From contig NZ_JBGRUO010000002.1 in assembly GCF_041537905.1 (NCBI RefSeq), forward strand, positions 124,001 to 188,000: a stretch of DNA of 64,000 bases. The letters run 5' to 3'. The notes under the pieces were generated by a model. It was not told the DNA's origin. It did not search any database and saw nothing but the letters and a program-made list of their open reading frames with translations. Each line of letters begins with the position of its first letter. The stretch's first letter is position 1. The DNA is from Ruegeria_C sp041537905. Lineage in GTDB: Bacteria; Pseudomonadota; Alphaproteobacteria; Rhodobacterales; Rhodobacteraceae. The position numbers were made by a program, and so were the translations under genes. Positions 49,204 to 58,416 of the stretch are shown in pieces.

Positions 49204-50184
49204 CTAGGATGCCCCGGCCCGGCGGCGCGGACGGGTGGCGTTGAAAATCTTGAACCGGGCATCGCCGCCAAGCTCTTCGAACCGGGTGAAATGCGCCTCC
49301 AGCGCGGCCTCATAGGGCAGATGGCGGTTTGCCACCATCCAAAGCTGACCACTGGGTGCAAGCGAACGCGCGGCTGCAGCGATAAAGCCGCGGCCCAGCG
49401 CTGGATCGGCAGCGCGCGAGGTGTGGAAGGGCGGGTTCATCACGACCGTATCCAGCGGCTCGGGCGCGGCCCAGTTCAGCGCATCGGCCCAGTGAAACCG
49501 CGCGCGCGGATCGGAGATGTTGTGGCGTGCGCAGTCCAGCGCGACATGATCGGCCTCAACCAGATCAATGGAGTGCACCCCCTCGCGTTCCAGAAGCCGC
49601 GACGAGAGATAGCCCCACCCGGCCCCCAAATCGGCAATCCGTGCGCCGGGGCGATCCGGCATGGCGGCGATCAGCAGTTCCGATGCCGGGTCGATCCCGT
49701 CCGAGGAAAACACGCCCGGCACGGTCCTGTAGCCACCGGCCAGCGTCATGTCGGACAAAGCCCAGTCTGAAAACGCATCCGCATCAGCGGCGAACCAGAA
49801 AATCTTGCCATGCGCTTTGGAGATCGGCCCCTCGACCGGCACCCGTTTGCGCACCTCCTTGAGCAGGCTGTCGATACCGTCGGTCTTGACACCGTCCACC
49901 ACAATTTTGCCACTGGCCCGTTGGCAGGCATGATGCACCAGTGCCCTTGCTTGCGCCTTGGCGCGCGGGACAAAAAGGATGACATCGCCACAAGGTGCAT
50001 CGCTAGCATCAACGCTGCTGAACCCCTGAGCGGCAAAATGGTCGTGAAACGGCTTAAAGGGCTGCACCAGTTCGGTTGTTCGGGGCAGGTCTGACAGATC
50101 CTGCGCCGGCGTGGGCAACAGCACCGACAGCGCGTCGGACAGCGTCAGGCCGCTGTCGCGGGCAAGGTCTAGACGTATTGACAT
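49204..50184 (-). CDS. Class I SAM methyltransferase, RsmC-like
   Basis: A 326-residue two-domain protein. The C-terminal half has the SAM loop IADLGAGWGYLSSRLL near residue 186 and the N6/N2 motif NPPFHTSRAAD near 247, with WMVANRHLPYEAALEAHF after it. This is the pattern of RsmC, which makes m2G1207 in 16S rRNA. The N-terminal half is the degenerate duplicate domain. It is upstream of the SDR gene on the same strand. Confidence 0.85.
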   Translation of the reverse strand: MSIRLDLARDSGLTLSDALSVLLPTPAQDLSDLPRTTELVQPFKPFHDHFAAQGFSSVDASDAPCGDVILFVPRAKAQARALVHHACQRASGKIVVDGVKTDGIDSLLKEVRKRVPVEGPISKAHGKIFWFAADADAFSDWALSDMTLAGGYRTVPGVFSSDGIDPASELLIAAMPDRPGARIADLGAGWGYLSSRLLEREGVHSIDLVEADHVALDCARHNISDPRARFHWADALNWAAPEPLDTVVMNPPFHTSRAADPALGRGFIAAAARSLAPSGQLWMVANRHLPYEAALEAHFTRFEELGGDARFKIFNATRPRRRAGAS

Positions 50185-50259
50185 CGCGTGGTTTGATCCT
50201 GCGCCGTCACCAATTGGTGCGGCAGAGCCTGCGCCTTGAGGCCGGGGCGGTCAACCGCC

Positions 50260-50580
50260 TTACTCCTCTTTTTCCATGGTGCATTGCAGCGGGTGTTGAT
50301 GGCGGCGCGCGAAATCCATCACCTGACCCACCTTGGTCTCGGCGATCTCGTGGCTGAACACGCCGACTACGGCAACGCCCTTCTTGTGGACGGTCAGCAT
50401 CACCTCGAAGGCTTGCGCGTGGGTCATGCCGAAAAACCGCTCCAGCACATGCACCACAAATTCCATGGGTGTGTAGTCATCATTGAGCAGCAGCACCTTA
50501 TAGAGCGGAGGGCGCTGGGTCTTTGGCCGGGTTTCGACCAGAATCGAGAGCGCCGGATCATCATCCGGGTCATTCGACAT
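50260..50580 (-). CDS. clpS: ATP-dependent Clp protease adaptor ClpS
   Basis: The start at MSNDPDDDP gives 106 residues; an upstream ATG at 50601 would add 7. ClpS delivers N-degron proteins to ClpAP. Its core is YKVLLLNDDYTPMEFVVHVL and AFEVMLTVHKKGVAVVGVFS, with the Asn-Asp-Asp and Met of the N-degron pocket present. It ends ETKVGQVMDFARRHQHPLQC. clpA is not in the window. Confidence 0.92.
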   Translation of the reverse strand: MSNDPDDDPALSILVETRPKTQRPPLYKVLLLNDDYTPMEFVVHVLERFFGMTHAQAFEVMLTVHKKGVAVVGVFSHEIAETKVGQVMDFARRHQHPLQCTMEKEE

Positions 50581-50692
50581 TGTTACAAGAAAAGGCTGCA
50601 TGGTGCAGAGAATCCGCTCTCGCTTGGAAATCACATAGGGGGTTATATAACGTTTCTACGACCCTCGAAAAGAGCCCGCGAACACGAAGCCC

Positions 50693-51394
50693 ATGTCACG
50701 CAATCTGACCACGGTCGGTTTCGACGCCGACGATACGCTCTGGCATAATGAGCGGTTCTTCCAGCTGACGCAGGACCGGTTCGCCGATCTGCTGGCAGAT
50801 CATGCCGCGCGCGATCACCTGATGGAGCGGTTGCTGGCCGCCGAGCGGCGCAATCTGGGGCGCTATGGCTATGGGATCAAAGGCTTTGTCCTGTCGATGA
50901 TCGAAACCGCGCTGGAGGTGACACAAGACCGGGTGCCCGCATCCGCGATCCGGGAATTGATCGACGCGGGGCACGAGATGCTGGCCCATCCCATCGAGTT
51001 GCTGCCCCATGCCGCCGAGGCGGTCGCGGCAGTTGCAGACACCCATCGGGTGGTGCTGGTGACCAAGGGCGACCTGCTGGATCAGGAGCGCAAGCTGGCG
51101 CAATCGGGTCTGGGCGAGCTGTTCGACGCGGTCGAGATCGTATCGGAAAAGACTCCCGCAATCTACTCCGACGTCTTCGCCCGCCACGGCAATGGCGCGG
51201 AACACGCGATGATGGTGGGCAATTCCATCCGCTCGGATGTGGTGCCCGCGATCGAGGCCGGAGGCTGGGGCGTTCACGTGCCGCATGCGTTGCTGTGGGA
51301 CCTGGAACGGGCCGAGACGCCGCATCACGCAACCCGGTTCCGCGAACTGCCCGATTTGTCAGGCCTTTGCGATCTGGTGCGCGCGTTGGGATGA
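50693..51394 (+). CDS. HAD family hydrolase
   Basis: A 233-residue phosphatase-like protein. Motif I is FDADDTLW at 10-17, with Asp11 and Asp13 as nucleophile and acid. VLVTKGDLLDQERKLAQSGL near 121 gives motif II, KTPAIYSDVFARHG motif III, and MVGNSIRSDVVPAIEAGGWG near 176 motif IV. A helical cap lies between motifs I and II. Substrate unknown. It is divergent from clpS. Confidence 0.88.
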   Translation: MSRNLTTVGFDADDTLWHNERFFQLTQDRFADLLADHAARDHLMERLLAAERRNLGRYGYGIKGFVLSMIETALEVTQDRVPASAIRELIDAGHEMLAHPIELLPHAAEAVAAVADTHRVVLVTKGDLLDQERKLAQSGLGELFDAVEIVSEKTPAIYSDVFARHGNGAEHAMMVGNSIRSDVVPAIEAGGWGVHVPHALLWDLERAETPHHATRFRELPDLSGLCDLVRALG

Positions 51395-51609
51395 CCCTGG
51401 CAAATTAAGAAAGCGCAGCAAATTTTGGGCAATCCCAATCTTAGCGGAAAAGCGTGATTCAGCCACAAGATATGGGTTTCCCATTTGCCCCAATTTTTGC
51501 ACTCAGCCCAATCTCACCGTTTATTTCGCAACGATGCTGTGTTAGCGTTGGTGCAATTATCAAACAGAGCCAGCCCGAAATAATCAGGCGGCCAGAGGCA
51601 GATAGAGAA
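51395..51609. other. Lower-GC region upstream of the D-Ala-D-Ala carboxypeptidase gene
   Basis: A 215-base stretch after the HAD gene that is lower in GC than its neighbours and presumably holds the carboxypeptidase promoter. The reading frame of the next gene stays open back to 51454, but the signal peptide only makes sense from about 51610. I see no separate gene. Confidence 0.45.
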
Positions 51610-53055
51610 ATGATCGTGCAGGTTCGGCGGATGAAGTCGGCCCGATGGGGCCTTATTATACTCACTCTTATTTGGCTCTGTGTGCTGTTGCCGCTCAGTG
51701 TTGCGGCAGCGCCTTATGCGGCTATGGTGATCGACGCACGAACCGGCGAGGTTCTGCATTCCCGTAACGCGGATACGCGGCTGCATCCCGCCTCTCTGAC
51801 CAAGATGATGACGCTCTATATCGCGTTCGAAGCGGTGCGTAACGGCGAGATCGATCTGGATACGAAAGTGCGCATCCCCAAGGCCGCCGCTGCAGAGCCG
51901 CCGTCGAAGCTCGGACTGCGCTCCGGCCAGAAAATCGCGTTCCGCTATCTGATCCGGGCGGCGGCTGTGAAATCGGCTAATGACGCGGCCACCGCCATCG
52001 GGATCGCCATCAGCGGCTCCGAAGCGGCCTTTGCACGCCGGATGACACGCACCGCCAAAGCAATGGGCATGACACGCACCACGTTCAAGAACGCCCATGG
52101 CCTGACCGAAAAGGGGCACCTGTCGACGGCGCGTGACATGACCACGCTGGGCCGCCACATGCTCTACGATTATCCGCAATATTATAACCTGTTCTCGCGG
52201 CGCTCGACGCATGCGGGGATCAAGACCGTGAACAATACCAACCGCCGCCTGCTGGCCGCCTACAAGGGCGCTGACGGGATCAAGACCGGCTATACCCGTG
52301 CAGCGGGGTTCAACCTTGTTGCCTCGGCCAAGCGCGGCAATGAGCGCATCATCGCAACTGTCTTCGGCGGCCAGTCGACCGCCTCGCGCAATGCTCGCGT
52401 CGCCGAACTGCTCGACATGGGGTTCCGCCGGGCACCATCGCGCGCACCGATCCGCAAGCCCGGCCGCCCGGCCTATGCGGGCAATTCGGGCCTTGGCGAT
52501 ACCAGCCCCGGCAAGACCATCCGTCTGGCGGGCGCACCCAAGAAGAGCCTGCGCCCGCGTGTGCGCCCAAGCGCTAGCGCAATTGTGGTCGCGGATGCAG
52601 TGACCACAACGGCCGAGCAGAATGGCGACCGGATACAGGCGGGCATTACGGCAGCCATCGTGGCTGCGGATGTGGGGTCGAAAACCGTGACGCCGCCGCC
52701 CGCCTCCTCGACCCGCCCGGCCCTGCGCCCGGAGAATCTGGTGCTGGCGAAGGCCACGACCGACGCGGAAACACAGGCGGTGAAACCTGAGGTGGTCACG
52801 CGGCTTTCAACCTCGGGCGGGCATCACTGGGGCGTCAATGTGGGTCGCTACACTACGCGCTACAAGGCCGAAAAGGTCCTGCTGCGCACGGCGCTGGCCG
52901 AAATGTCGACGCTGGATGGCACGCTGCGCAAGGTAAACCAATCCTCGAAGGGGTTTGAGGCGACCTTTCAAGGCATGACCCGCGAGCAAGCCGATCTGGC
53001 CTGCCGCAGGCTTCAGGCCCGTAACGTAACTTGTTTCATGATCGGGCCCTCCTAA
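51610..53055 (+). CDS. D-alanyl-D-alanine carboxypeptidase with SPOR domain
   Basis: The chosen start at 51610 gives 481 residues with a signal peptide ending at VAAA near 34. The S11 peptidase motifs are SLTK at 62-65, SAN at 122-124 and KTGYT near 222. A Pro/Ala-rich linker of about 130 residues leads to a C-terminal SPOR domain (HHWGVNVGRYTTRYKAEKVL, then a CFMIGPS end). It trims peptidoglycan pentapeptides, and SPOR domains bind denuded glycan at the septum. A strong terminator follows. Confidence 0.9.
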   Translation: MIVQVRRMKSARWGLIILTLIWLCVLLPLSVAAAPYAAMVIDARTGEVLHSRNADTRLHPASLTKMMTLYIAFEAVRNGEIDLDTKVRIPKAAAAEPPSKLGLRSGQKIAFRYLIRAAAVKSANDAATAIGIAISGSEAAFARRMTRTAKAMGMTRTTFKNAHGLTEKGHLSTARDMTTLGRHMLYDYPQYYNLFSRRSTHAGIKTVNNTNRRLLAAYKGADGIKTGYTRAAGFNLVASAKRGNERIIATVFGGQSTASRNARVAELLDMGFRRAPSRAPIRKPGRPAYAGNSGLGDTSPGKTIRLAGAPKKSLRPRVRPSASAIVVADAVTTTAEQNGDRIQAGITAAIVAADVGSKTVTPPPASSTRPALRPENLVLAKATTDAETQAVKPEVVTRLSTSGGHHWGVNVGRYTTRYKAEKVLLRTALAEMSTLDGTLRKVNQSSKGFEATFQGMTREQADLACRRLQARNVTCFMIGPS

Positions 53056-53081
53056 CAAACAAGACCCGAACCATGACGACC

Positions 53082-53118
53082 TGACGGCCACGCCCCACCA
53101 CGTGGCCGTCATTTTTTT
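53082..53118 (+). terminator. Rho-independent terminator after the carboxypeptidase gene
   Basis: TGACGGCCACG at 53082-53092 pairs perfectly with CGTGGCCGTCA at 53101-53111 over 11 bases, with an 8-base loop and a run of seven T at 53112-53118. It lies 27 bases past the stop. It separates this gene from the convergent pxpA. Confidence 0.93.
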
Positions 53119-53145
53119 GGTCGGTGAAAAGCGCCCTGTCTGGGG

Positions 53146-53907
53146 CTATGCGCCAAACATCTTCACATCCACCCCGCCTTCGGTCAGGCAGTGGCGGACG
53201 GAGCGGGCCAGCGCCACGGCCGTTGGCGTATCCCCATGCAGGCAGATTGTGTCGATCGAGGTCTCGATACGTTTGCCGCTTTCGGTGATGATCGCGCCTT
53301 CGCGCACCATCTCCAACATGCGCGGCCCCGCCAGATCAGGATCGTGGATCACCGCGCCGGGCAGCGAGCGGTCCACCAGTGTGCCGTCGTCATTATAGGC
53401 GCGGTCCGCAAAAATCTCGCCCACCCAGCGACAGCCAAGATCACGCACCACGCGCTCCATCTCTGTGGCGGCCAAAACCATGATGATGATCTCCGGATCC
53501 ACCTCAAGCGCGGCCTCATAGCAGGCGCGCGCCATGTCATAGTCGGTACAGGCCATGTTCGACAGCGCCCCGTGCAGTTTCAGGTGTCGCACTTGCGTCC
53601 CGAGCGCCTGCGCCATGCCGCGCGCCGCGCCCAACTGATAGCGCACCAGATTGCGCAGGCTGTCATGCGGCAACACCATGCGGCGACGACCAAAGCCCTG
53701 CAGGTCGCCAAAGCCGGGATGTGCCCCAATGCCGACCCCGTTCCGCGCCGCCAGGGCCATGGTATTCGCCATCACATCCGGATCACCCGCATGAAAACCA
53801 CAGGCGATGTTGGCGCTGGTGATGATATCGAGCAGGCTTTCATCATCGCCCATTTTCCAGGGTCCAAAGCTTTCGCCCATATCGGCGTTGAGATCGACTG
53901 AGGTCAT
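53146..53907 (-). CDS. pxpA: 5-oxoprolinase subunit PxpA (LamB/YcsF family)
   Basis: A 253-residue cytoplasmic protein starting MTSVDLNADMGESFGPW, with ITSANIACGFHAGDPDVMA near 30, GIGAHPGFGDLQGFGRRRM near 55 and the closing DTICLHGDTPTAVALARSVR. PxpA works with PxpB and PxpC to open 5-oxoproline (pyroglutamate) to glutamate with ATP. It is the last gene of the minus-strand run pxpB-pxpC-pxpA. Confidence 0.94.
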   Translation of the reverse strand: MTSVDLNADMGESFGPWKMGDDESLLDIITSANIACGFHAGDPDVMANTMALAARNGVGIGAHPGFGDLQGFGRRRMVLPHDSLRNLVRYQLGAARGMAQALGTQVRHLKLHGALSNMACTDYDMARACYEAALEVDPEIIIMVLAATEMERVVRDLGCRWVGEIFADRAYNDDGTLVDRSLPGAVIHDPDLAGPRMLEMVREGAIITESGKRIETSIDTICLHGDTPTAVALARSVRHCLTEGGVDVKMFGA

Positions 53908-53920
53908 GTGTCTAGTCTCC

Positions 53921-54919
53921 CTAATCGGTGGCGGAGATCATCCCGCTGACAAGTTGGTAGGACAGAAGATCGGCGATGTCATGGGGATCGCGCACCAGTG
54001 GTTCGACGCGCTTGGGCAAACGCGCCAGTTCAGCCTCGAACGCGGCGTGCAGGGCGAGTGCGTCTTCGAGTGTTACGAACTGGAACCTGAGCGATGCGCC
54101 CGATGGGGCCTGCACCGCGCGCGGAAGGTCACAGGGGATGACAGTCGCAATCCTCGGATAACCGCCGGTGGTCTGGCATTCGGGCAGCAGGATAAAGGGG
54201 TTGCCGCTGCCCGTCATTTGGATATCACCGGGCGTGATGACCTCGGAGAGGATGTTCAACTGCCCCTCGGCGGCAAACCCCGGCCCCTCCATGTCCAGCT
54301 GCATGCCCATCCGGTTGGCGCGTGCGCCACGGTGGAAGGTGGTGCTCTCCAGCCGGTCGAGCGTTGCCGCGCTGAACAGGCTGGTCTGAACGCTGGCGAT
54401 GACGCGCAGGGTGCCGCCATTGAAACGATCGGTGCTGGCGATCTTGAAGCCAGCCTGCCCATGACCCGCGCCGGTCGGCAGCAGGTCACCTGCCGCAACC
54501 GTCTCGCCGACTTTCGCGGTCAGATGGGCTGAACGAGAGCCGAGTATGGGCTTCGCGTCGATCCCGCCCGCCACGTGCAGATAGCCGTAAATGCCCTGCC
54601 GCGCCGCGCCGATGGTCAGCATCTGCCCGCTGGTCAGCAGATGCGAGGCGTTCCAGGCAGCCGGCGCACCGTCGATGCTGACCTGCATCGGCGCACCTGT
54701 GAGCGCGATGCCGATCTCCTCCGTCGCTTCGAACGTGCCGCCAAACCCTGCCATTTCCAGCGCCGCGCAATCGGGCCGCTGACCCAGCAGAGCTGCCCCT
54801 TCGTGAAGCGCCAGCAGATCAGCCGCGCCCGAGCGGGACAGGCCCTGATCCAGATAGCCCGGTCGCCCCTGATCCTGAATCGTGCAGGCGGGGCCGATGC
54901 TGTGGACGATCAGGCTCAT
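53921..54919 (-). CDS. pxpC: 5-oxoprolinase subunit PxpC (biotin-carboxyltransferase-like)
   Basis: A 332-residue protein. TIQDQGRPGYLDQGLSRSGA near 13 and HVAGGIDAKPILGSRSAHLT near 115 are family marks, with the late MTGSGNPFILLPECQTTGGY near 236. It forms a complex with PxpB and PxpA. Its start overlaps the pxpB stop as ATGA, and pxpA follows 13 bases later. Confidence 0.93.
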   Translation of the reverse strand: MSLIVHSIGPACTIQDQGRPGYLDQGLSRSGAADLLALHEGAALLGQRPDCAALEMAGFGGTFEATEEIGIALTGAPMQVSIDGAPAAWNASHLLTSGQMLTIGAARQGIYGYLHVAGGIDAKPILGSRSAHLTAKVGETVAAGDLLPTGAGHGQAGFKIASTDRFNGGTLRVIASVQTSLFSAATLDRLESTTFHRGARANRMGMQLDMEGPGFAAEGQLNILSEVITPGDIQMTGSGNPFILLPECQTTGGYPRIATVIPCDLPRAVQAPSGASLRFQFVTLEDALALHAAFEAELARLPKRVEPLVRDPHDIADLLSYQLVSGMISATD

Positions 54920-55665
54920 GCGGTGATCTCCTCGACCGTTGCACCGCCATTGCCATCACCATCTCTCGCCCTGATCTCGGCAAATTCCTCGGGCGAGACG
55001 GCGGCGAAGATCATCTCGTCGCCCGGAGCCAGCGCAAAACTGCGCGCGTGATCGGGACGGAAACATCGAAACGCGGTCTGCCCCACATGCCGCCAGCCAG
55101 TCGGCGCGGCACCTGAAAACAGCACGAATTGCGAGATCGCCAGAACCAGCGCGCCCGCAGGTACGGTCGGGGTCAGGTCCTGCTGTCGGGGGATGTCAAA
55201 TTCGGGGCCGAGCGGCCCCAGATAAGGCTGACCCGGCGCGAAACCGATGGTCAGCACCCTCACGCGCGACGTGCTGAGCCTTTGCACCGCCTCCTCCGGC
55301 GACATCCCCGCCAGCGCGGCGGCCTCGTCCAGTTGCGGGGCCAGTTCGGTGCCATAAACCGTCGGCACCCGCCAGAGCCTGCGGCCCTCCGGCAAAGGGG
55401 TGGCGTACCAGTCTTGCGTGCCAAGCAGATGCTCAAGCGCCCCGCGCAGAATGCTATGGGGCAGCGTCAGCGGATCGAACCGGAAATAGGCCGAAGCCAA
55501 AGAGGTCGAGGTCTCGATCACGCCATCGGGCAGATCCAGCCGGGCCGCTTCACGAAAGGCAAGCGCCGCGCGATTGGCAGGCTCAGACATCGTGTCGGAA
55601 AAACTGACCAACAGGCCATCCAGCCCAAGCGGGCGGATTTGGGGGAAGGCGTCAGCGTGGGTCAT
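54916..55665 (-). CDS. pxpB: 5-oxoprolinase subunit PxpB (KipI-like)
   Basis: A 249-residue protein. Recognisable are VPTVYGTELAPQLDEAAALA near 110, TIGFAPGQPYLGPLGPEFDI near 155 and VPAGALVLAISQF with APTGWRHVGQTAFRCFRPD. The start lies 14 bases inside the end of the BASS-type transporter gene. With pxpC and pxpA it makes the complete prokaryotic oxoprolinase set. Confidence 0.93.
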   Translation of the reverse strand: MTHADAFPQIRPLGLDGLLVSFSDTMSEPANRAALAFREAARLDLPDGVIETSTSLASAYFRFDPLTLPHSILRGALEHLLGTQDWYATPLPEGRRLWRVPTVYGTELAPQLDEAAALAGMSPEEAVQRLSTSRVRVLTIGFAPGQPYLGPLGPEFDIPRQQDLTPTVPAGALVLAISQFVLFSGAAPTGWRHVGQTAFRCFRPDHARSFALAPGDEMIFAAVSPEEFAEIRARDGDGNGGATVEEITA

Positions 55666-56569
55666 AGAACCTCCGCAACAGGGTCGGGGTAAGATACATG
55701 GGGAACTGATAGCAGCCCAGAAAGATCAGCAGCGGCTCGGTGGCCTCGGGCGAGAGCGCGACGAAGAACAGCGCGAAATTGCGGTTGCCTGCGACGATGG
55801 ATGTGGGCACCGCAGCCGGATACCCTCTGCGACGCAGGGTGACATAGGCCAGCCCCTGCAGGCCGAAATTCAGCGCAAAGGCGACCCCCACCCAAAAGAG
55901 CAGATTGAGCGGGTCGGTTTCCAGCGCCGGGCGGATCGCGGACATCAACCCAATGACCACCACGGCGAGCACTATCATTGTCAGGCCATCCGTCGCCTTG
56001 CGGCCCCGCTCGGGCAGGTCCGGCGCGCGCCAGTGGCGAAGGGCAAACCCAAGGGCTGCGGCCCCCAGAATGACCGCCAGCAGACGCAACGCGGCGGCCA
56101 GAACATCGCCGATATCCCCGAAGCCGGGCAACAGGGCGAAAACGGGAATGCAGGTCAGCGGCAGCAGCGCCGTACCAAGAATCAAAAGGCGCAGCGCCGG
56201 GGCCGGATCGCCATTGAGCAGGATGGCGAAATTGGCCGATCCCGTAACCGAGGGCGCGGCCATGACCAGCGCCAGCGCCAGCGCAAGGGGCGTGACCGGC
56301 AGGCCCAGCAGGCTCAGCATCAGCAGGAAGCCAACCGGCAGTGCCAGTTGCAGCACCAGCACCACCAGCGCCGTACGACCCAGCTCTGCCAGATTGGCGA
56401 GCGCATCAATCGGGCCGATGCGAAAGGCAGTCAGGAACAAAAGCAGCGCCACCAATTCCGGAATCCACCAGCGCAGCACCTGTGCGAGATCGGGCAGCAG
56501 CAACCCGGCAAGCAAGCCGCAGATCAGCGCAAGCTTCCCATATCTAGCGATGAAGATGAGCGCGGTCAT
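55652..56569 (-). CDS. BASS-like (bile acid:sodium symporter family) membrane carrier
   Basis: A 305-residue protein with nine or ten hydrophobic helices. The GxLxGLLLPDL start, FLTAFRIGPIDALANL near 44, and LVMAAPSVTGSANFAILLNG near 100 resemble the BASS/arsenite-type carrier fold. VAGNRNFALFFVALSPEATE near 260 fits the second core motif. The substrate is not known; position next to pxpB suggests a carboxylate such as 5-oxoproline or a related acid. It starts 99 bases after the TRAP DctM gene, with a strong hairpin between. Confidence 0.78.
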   Translation of the reverse strand: MTALIFIARYGKLALICGLLAGLLLPDLAQVLRWWIPELVALLLFLTAFRIGPIDALANLAELGRTALVVLVLQLALPVGFLLMLSLLGLPVTPLALALALVMAAPSVTGSANFAILLNGDPAPALRLLILGTALLPLTCIPVFALLPGFGDIGDVLAAALRLLAVILGAAALGFALRHWRAPDLPERGRKATDGLTMIVLAVVVIGLMSAIRPALETDPLNLLFWVGVAFALNFGLQGLAYVTLRRRGYPAAVPTSIVAGNRNFALFFVALSPEATEPLLIFLGCYQFPMYLTPTLLRRFYDPR

Positions 56570-56621
56570 GCGGCGGGATTGCCCTTGCGGACCCTTCTGC
56601 TGGTCAGTTGGTTTGAGATGT

Positions 56622-56646
56622 GCAGGCGGCGGTTCACGCCGCCTGC
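56622..56646 (-). repeat. Strong intercistronic hairpin in the TRAP/oxoprolinase operon
   Basis: GCAGGCGGCG at 56622-56631 and CGCCGCCTGC at 56637-56646 form a perfect 10-base GC stem with a 5-base loop, in the 98-base gap between dctM and the carrier gene. No T-run follows on the minus strand. It could protect the upstream mRNA or lower expression of the genes below. Confidence 0.65.
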
Positions 56647-56667
56647 CTGGTCAGGCCTTGGTCGCGC

Positions 56668-57984
56668 CTAGCCGCCGCCCGGCGCTTGCCTGAGGTTTTC
56701 GGGCAGCCAGGTTGCGATCTCCGGAAACAGGATCAGCACAAAGACCATCAGCACCATGATCAGGAACATCGGGAAAGCGGCACGCGCGATAAAGCCCATC
56801 TCATGATTGGTCATGCCTTGCAGTACGAACAGGTTGAACCCGATGGGCGGCGTGATCTGCGCCATCTCGACGACAACCACAATGAAGATACCGAACCAGA
56901 TCAGGTCGATGCCCGCCTGCCGCACCATCGGCTCGACCACCGCCATGGTCAGCACCACCGACGAGATTCCATCAAGGAACATGCCCAGCACGATATAAAA
57001 GACCAGCAGCACCATCAGCAGCTGGAACTTGCTGAGCTCCCACTGCGCGATCAGATCAGCCAGTCCACGCGGCAACCCGGTGAACCCCATCGACAGCGAC
57101 AGGAAGGCCGCACCGGCAAGAATCAGCGCGATCATCGCCGAGGTGCGGGTGGCCCCCATCAGGCTTTCGGTAAAGGTCTTCCAGGTAAGCGAACCCTGAC
57201 TGGCGGCCAGAACAAGCCCGCCGATCACGCCGAATGCCGCCGCCTCGGTCGCCGTGGCATAGCCCAGATACATCGAACCAATCACCACGAGAATCAGGCA
57301 GATCACAGGCAGCAGGAAACGCGAATTGGCGACCCGCTGGCTCATGGTCAATGGCGGCTCCTGCGCCGGGTTCCATTTCTTTGAAACACGGCTGCTGATC
57401 GCCACATAGGCCATGAACATCGCCGCCAGCACGAGGCCGGGCAGGATACCGGCAAAAAACAGCTTCGAGATGCTCTCATTGATGGTCACGCCATAGACGA
57501 TAAGCGTCAGCGAGGGCGGGATCATCAGACCAAGCGTTGCCGCCCCGGCCAGCGTGCCAATGATCATCGGTTCAGGATATTCCCGCTTGCGCAGCTCGGG
57601 GATCGACATCTTGCCAACCGTGGTCAGCGTTGCCGCCGACGAGCCGGAGACCGCAGCAAAAACCGTACAGCCCACGATATTGGTATGGACCAGCCCGCCG
57701 GGCAGACCCGCCATCCAGGGCGCGAGGCCCTTGAACATATCCTCGCTGAGCCGCGTTCGATACAGAATCTCTCCCATCCAGATGAACAGCGGCAGCGCCG
57801 TCAAGGTCCACGACGACGAGGCCGTCCAGATCGTAGTGATCATGACATCGCCCACGGGACGCGAGGTGAACAGTTCCATCCCGACCCAGGCCACGCCCAT
57901 TAGTGCCAGCCCGACCCAGACCCCGGTGCCCAGCAGCAGGAAGAGCACGAAGAGAAACAGGATGATGATCGAAAAGTCTTCCAT
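56668..57984 (-). CDS. TRAP transporter large permease (DctM family)
   Basis: A 438-residue protein with about twelve helices, the normal DctM size. Marks are LPLFIWMGEILYRTRLSEDM near 62, GCTVFAAVSGSSAATLTTVG near 105, MIPPSLTLIVYGV near 155 and ITPPIGFNLFVLQGM near 375. It couples sodium entry to uptake of the solute captured by the periplasmic protein. A secreted cupin gene separates it from dctQ, which is unusual. Confidence 0.93.
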   Translation of the reverse strand: MEDFSIIILFLFVLFLLLGTGVWVGLALMGVAWVGMELFTSRPVGDVMITTIWTASSSWTLTALPLFIWMGEILYRTRLSEDMFKGLAPWMAGLPGGLVHTNIVGCTVFAAVSGSSAATLTTVGKMSIPELRKREYPEPMIIGTLAGAATLGLMIPPSLTLIVYGVTINESISKLFFAGILPGLVLAAMFMAYVAISSRVSKKWNPAQEPPLTMSQRVANSRFLLPVICLILVVIGSMYLGYATATEAAAFGVIGGLVLAASQGSLTWKTFTESLMGATRTSAMIALILAGAAFLSLSMGFTGLPRGLADLIAQWELSKFQLLMVLLVFYIVLGMFLDGISSVVLTMAVVEPMVRQAGIDLIWFGIFIVVVVEMAQITPPIGFNLFVLQGMTNHEMGFIARAAFPMFLIMVLMVFVLILFPEIATWLPENLRQAPGGG

Positions 57985-58001
57985 GTCTTATCCTTTCCGC
58001 A

Positions 58002-58388
58002 TCATTCGACGAGGACGTTCAGGGGCTTGCCCTTTTCGACCACATGGGTGGTGATGGCGACCATCACGGTATCGCCCGCATTGGTCAGGCCACCATGCGG
58101 TTCACCTTGCGGAAAATGCGCGGCCATGCCGTCGGGAAACGGAATCTGCTTGCCGTCACCGGTCTGCATGGTGCCACCGATAATGACGACGAGATGCTCG
58201 TCGCCGTGATGGGTATGGCGGGGCACCGTTGCGCCCGGCTCGATCTCAAGCCGCGCGACGATCACCTCATGCGTGTCAGAGCCCGGCACATCGGCGCGCG
58301 ACAACTCGGTTCGGGTGATGACCCCCTCGGCGAAGGCGAAAATCGGAGTGATGGCAAACAGGGCGATGGCGGCAGCAGCGCGGATCAT
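58002..58388 (-). CDS. Secreted cupin-domain protein inside the TRAP operon
   Basis: The start at 58388, after an AGAGG site, gives 128 residues with a signal peptide (MIRAAAAIALFAITPIFAFA). The double-stranded beta-helix core has LEIEPGATVPRHTHHGDEHL and PFPDGMAAHFPQGEPHGGLT, with His-x-His, Glu and a late His as metal ligands. Single-domain cupins may bind a small molecule or act as isomerase or lyase. It sits between dctQ and dctM, 17 and 28 bases from them, so it is co-expressed with the transporter. Confidence 0.82.
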   Translation of the reverse strand: MIRAAAAIALFAITPIFAFAEGVITRTELSRADVPGSDTHEVIVARLEIEPGATVPRHTHHGDEHLVVIIGGTMQTGDGKQIPFPDGMAAHFPQGEPHGGLTNAGDTVMVAITTHVVEKGKPLNVLVE

Positions 58389-58416
58389 GGCGGGAAATCC
58401 TCTGGTATGTGTCATG

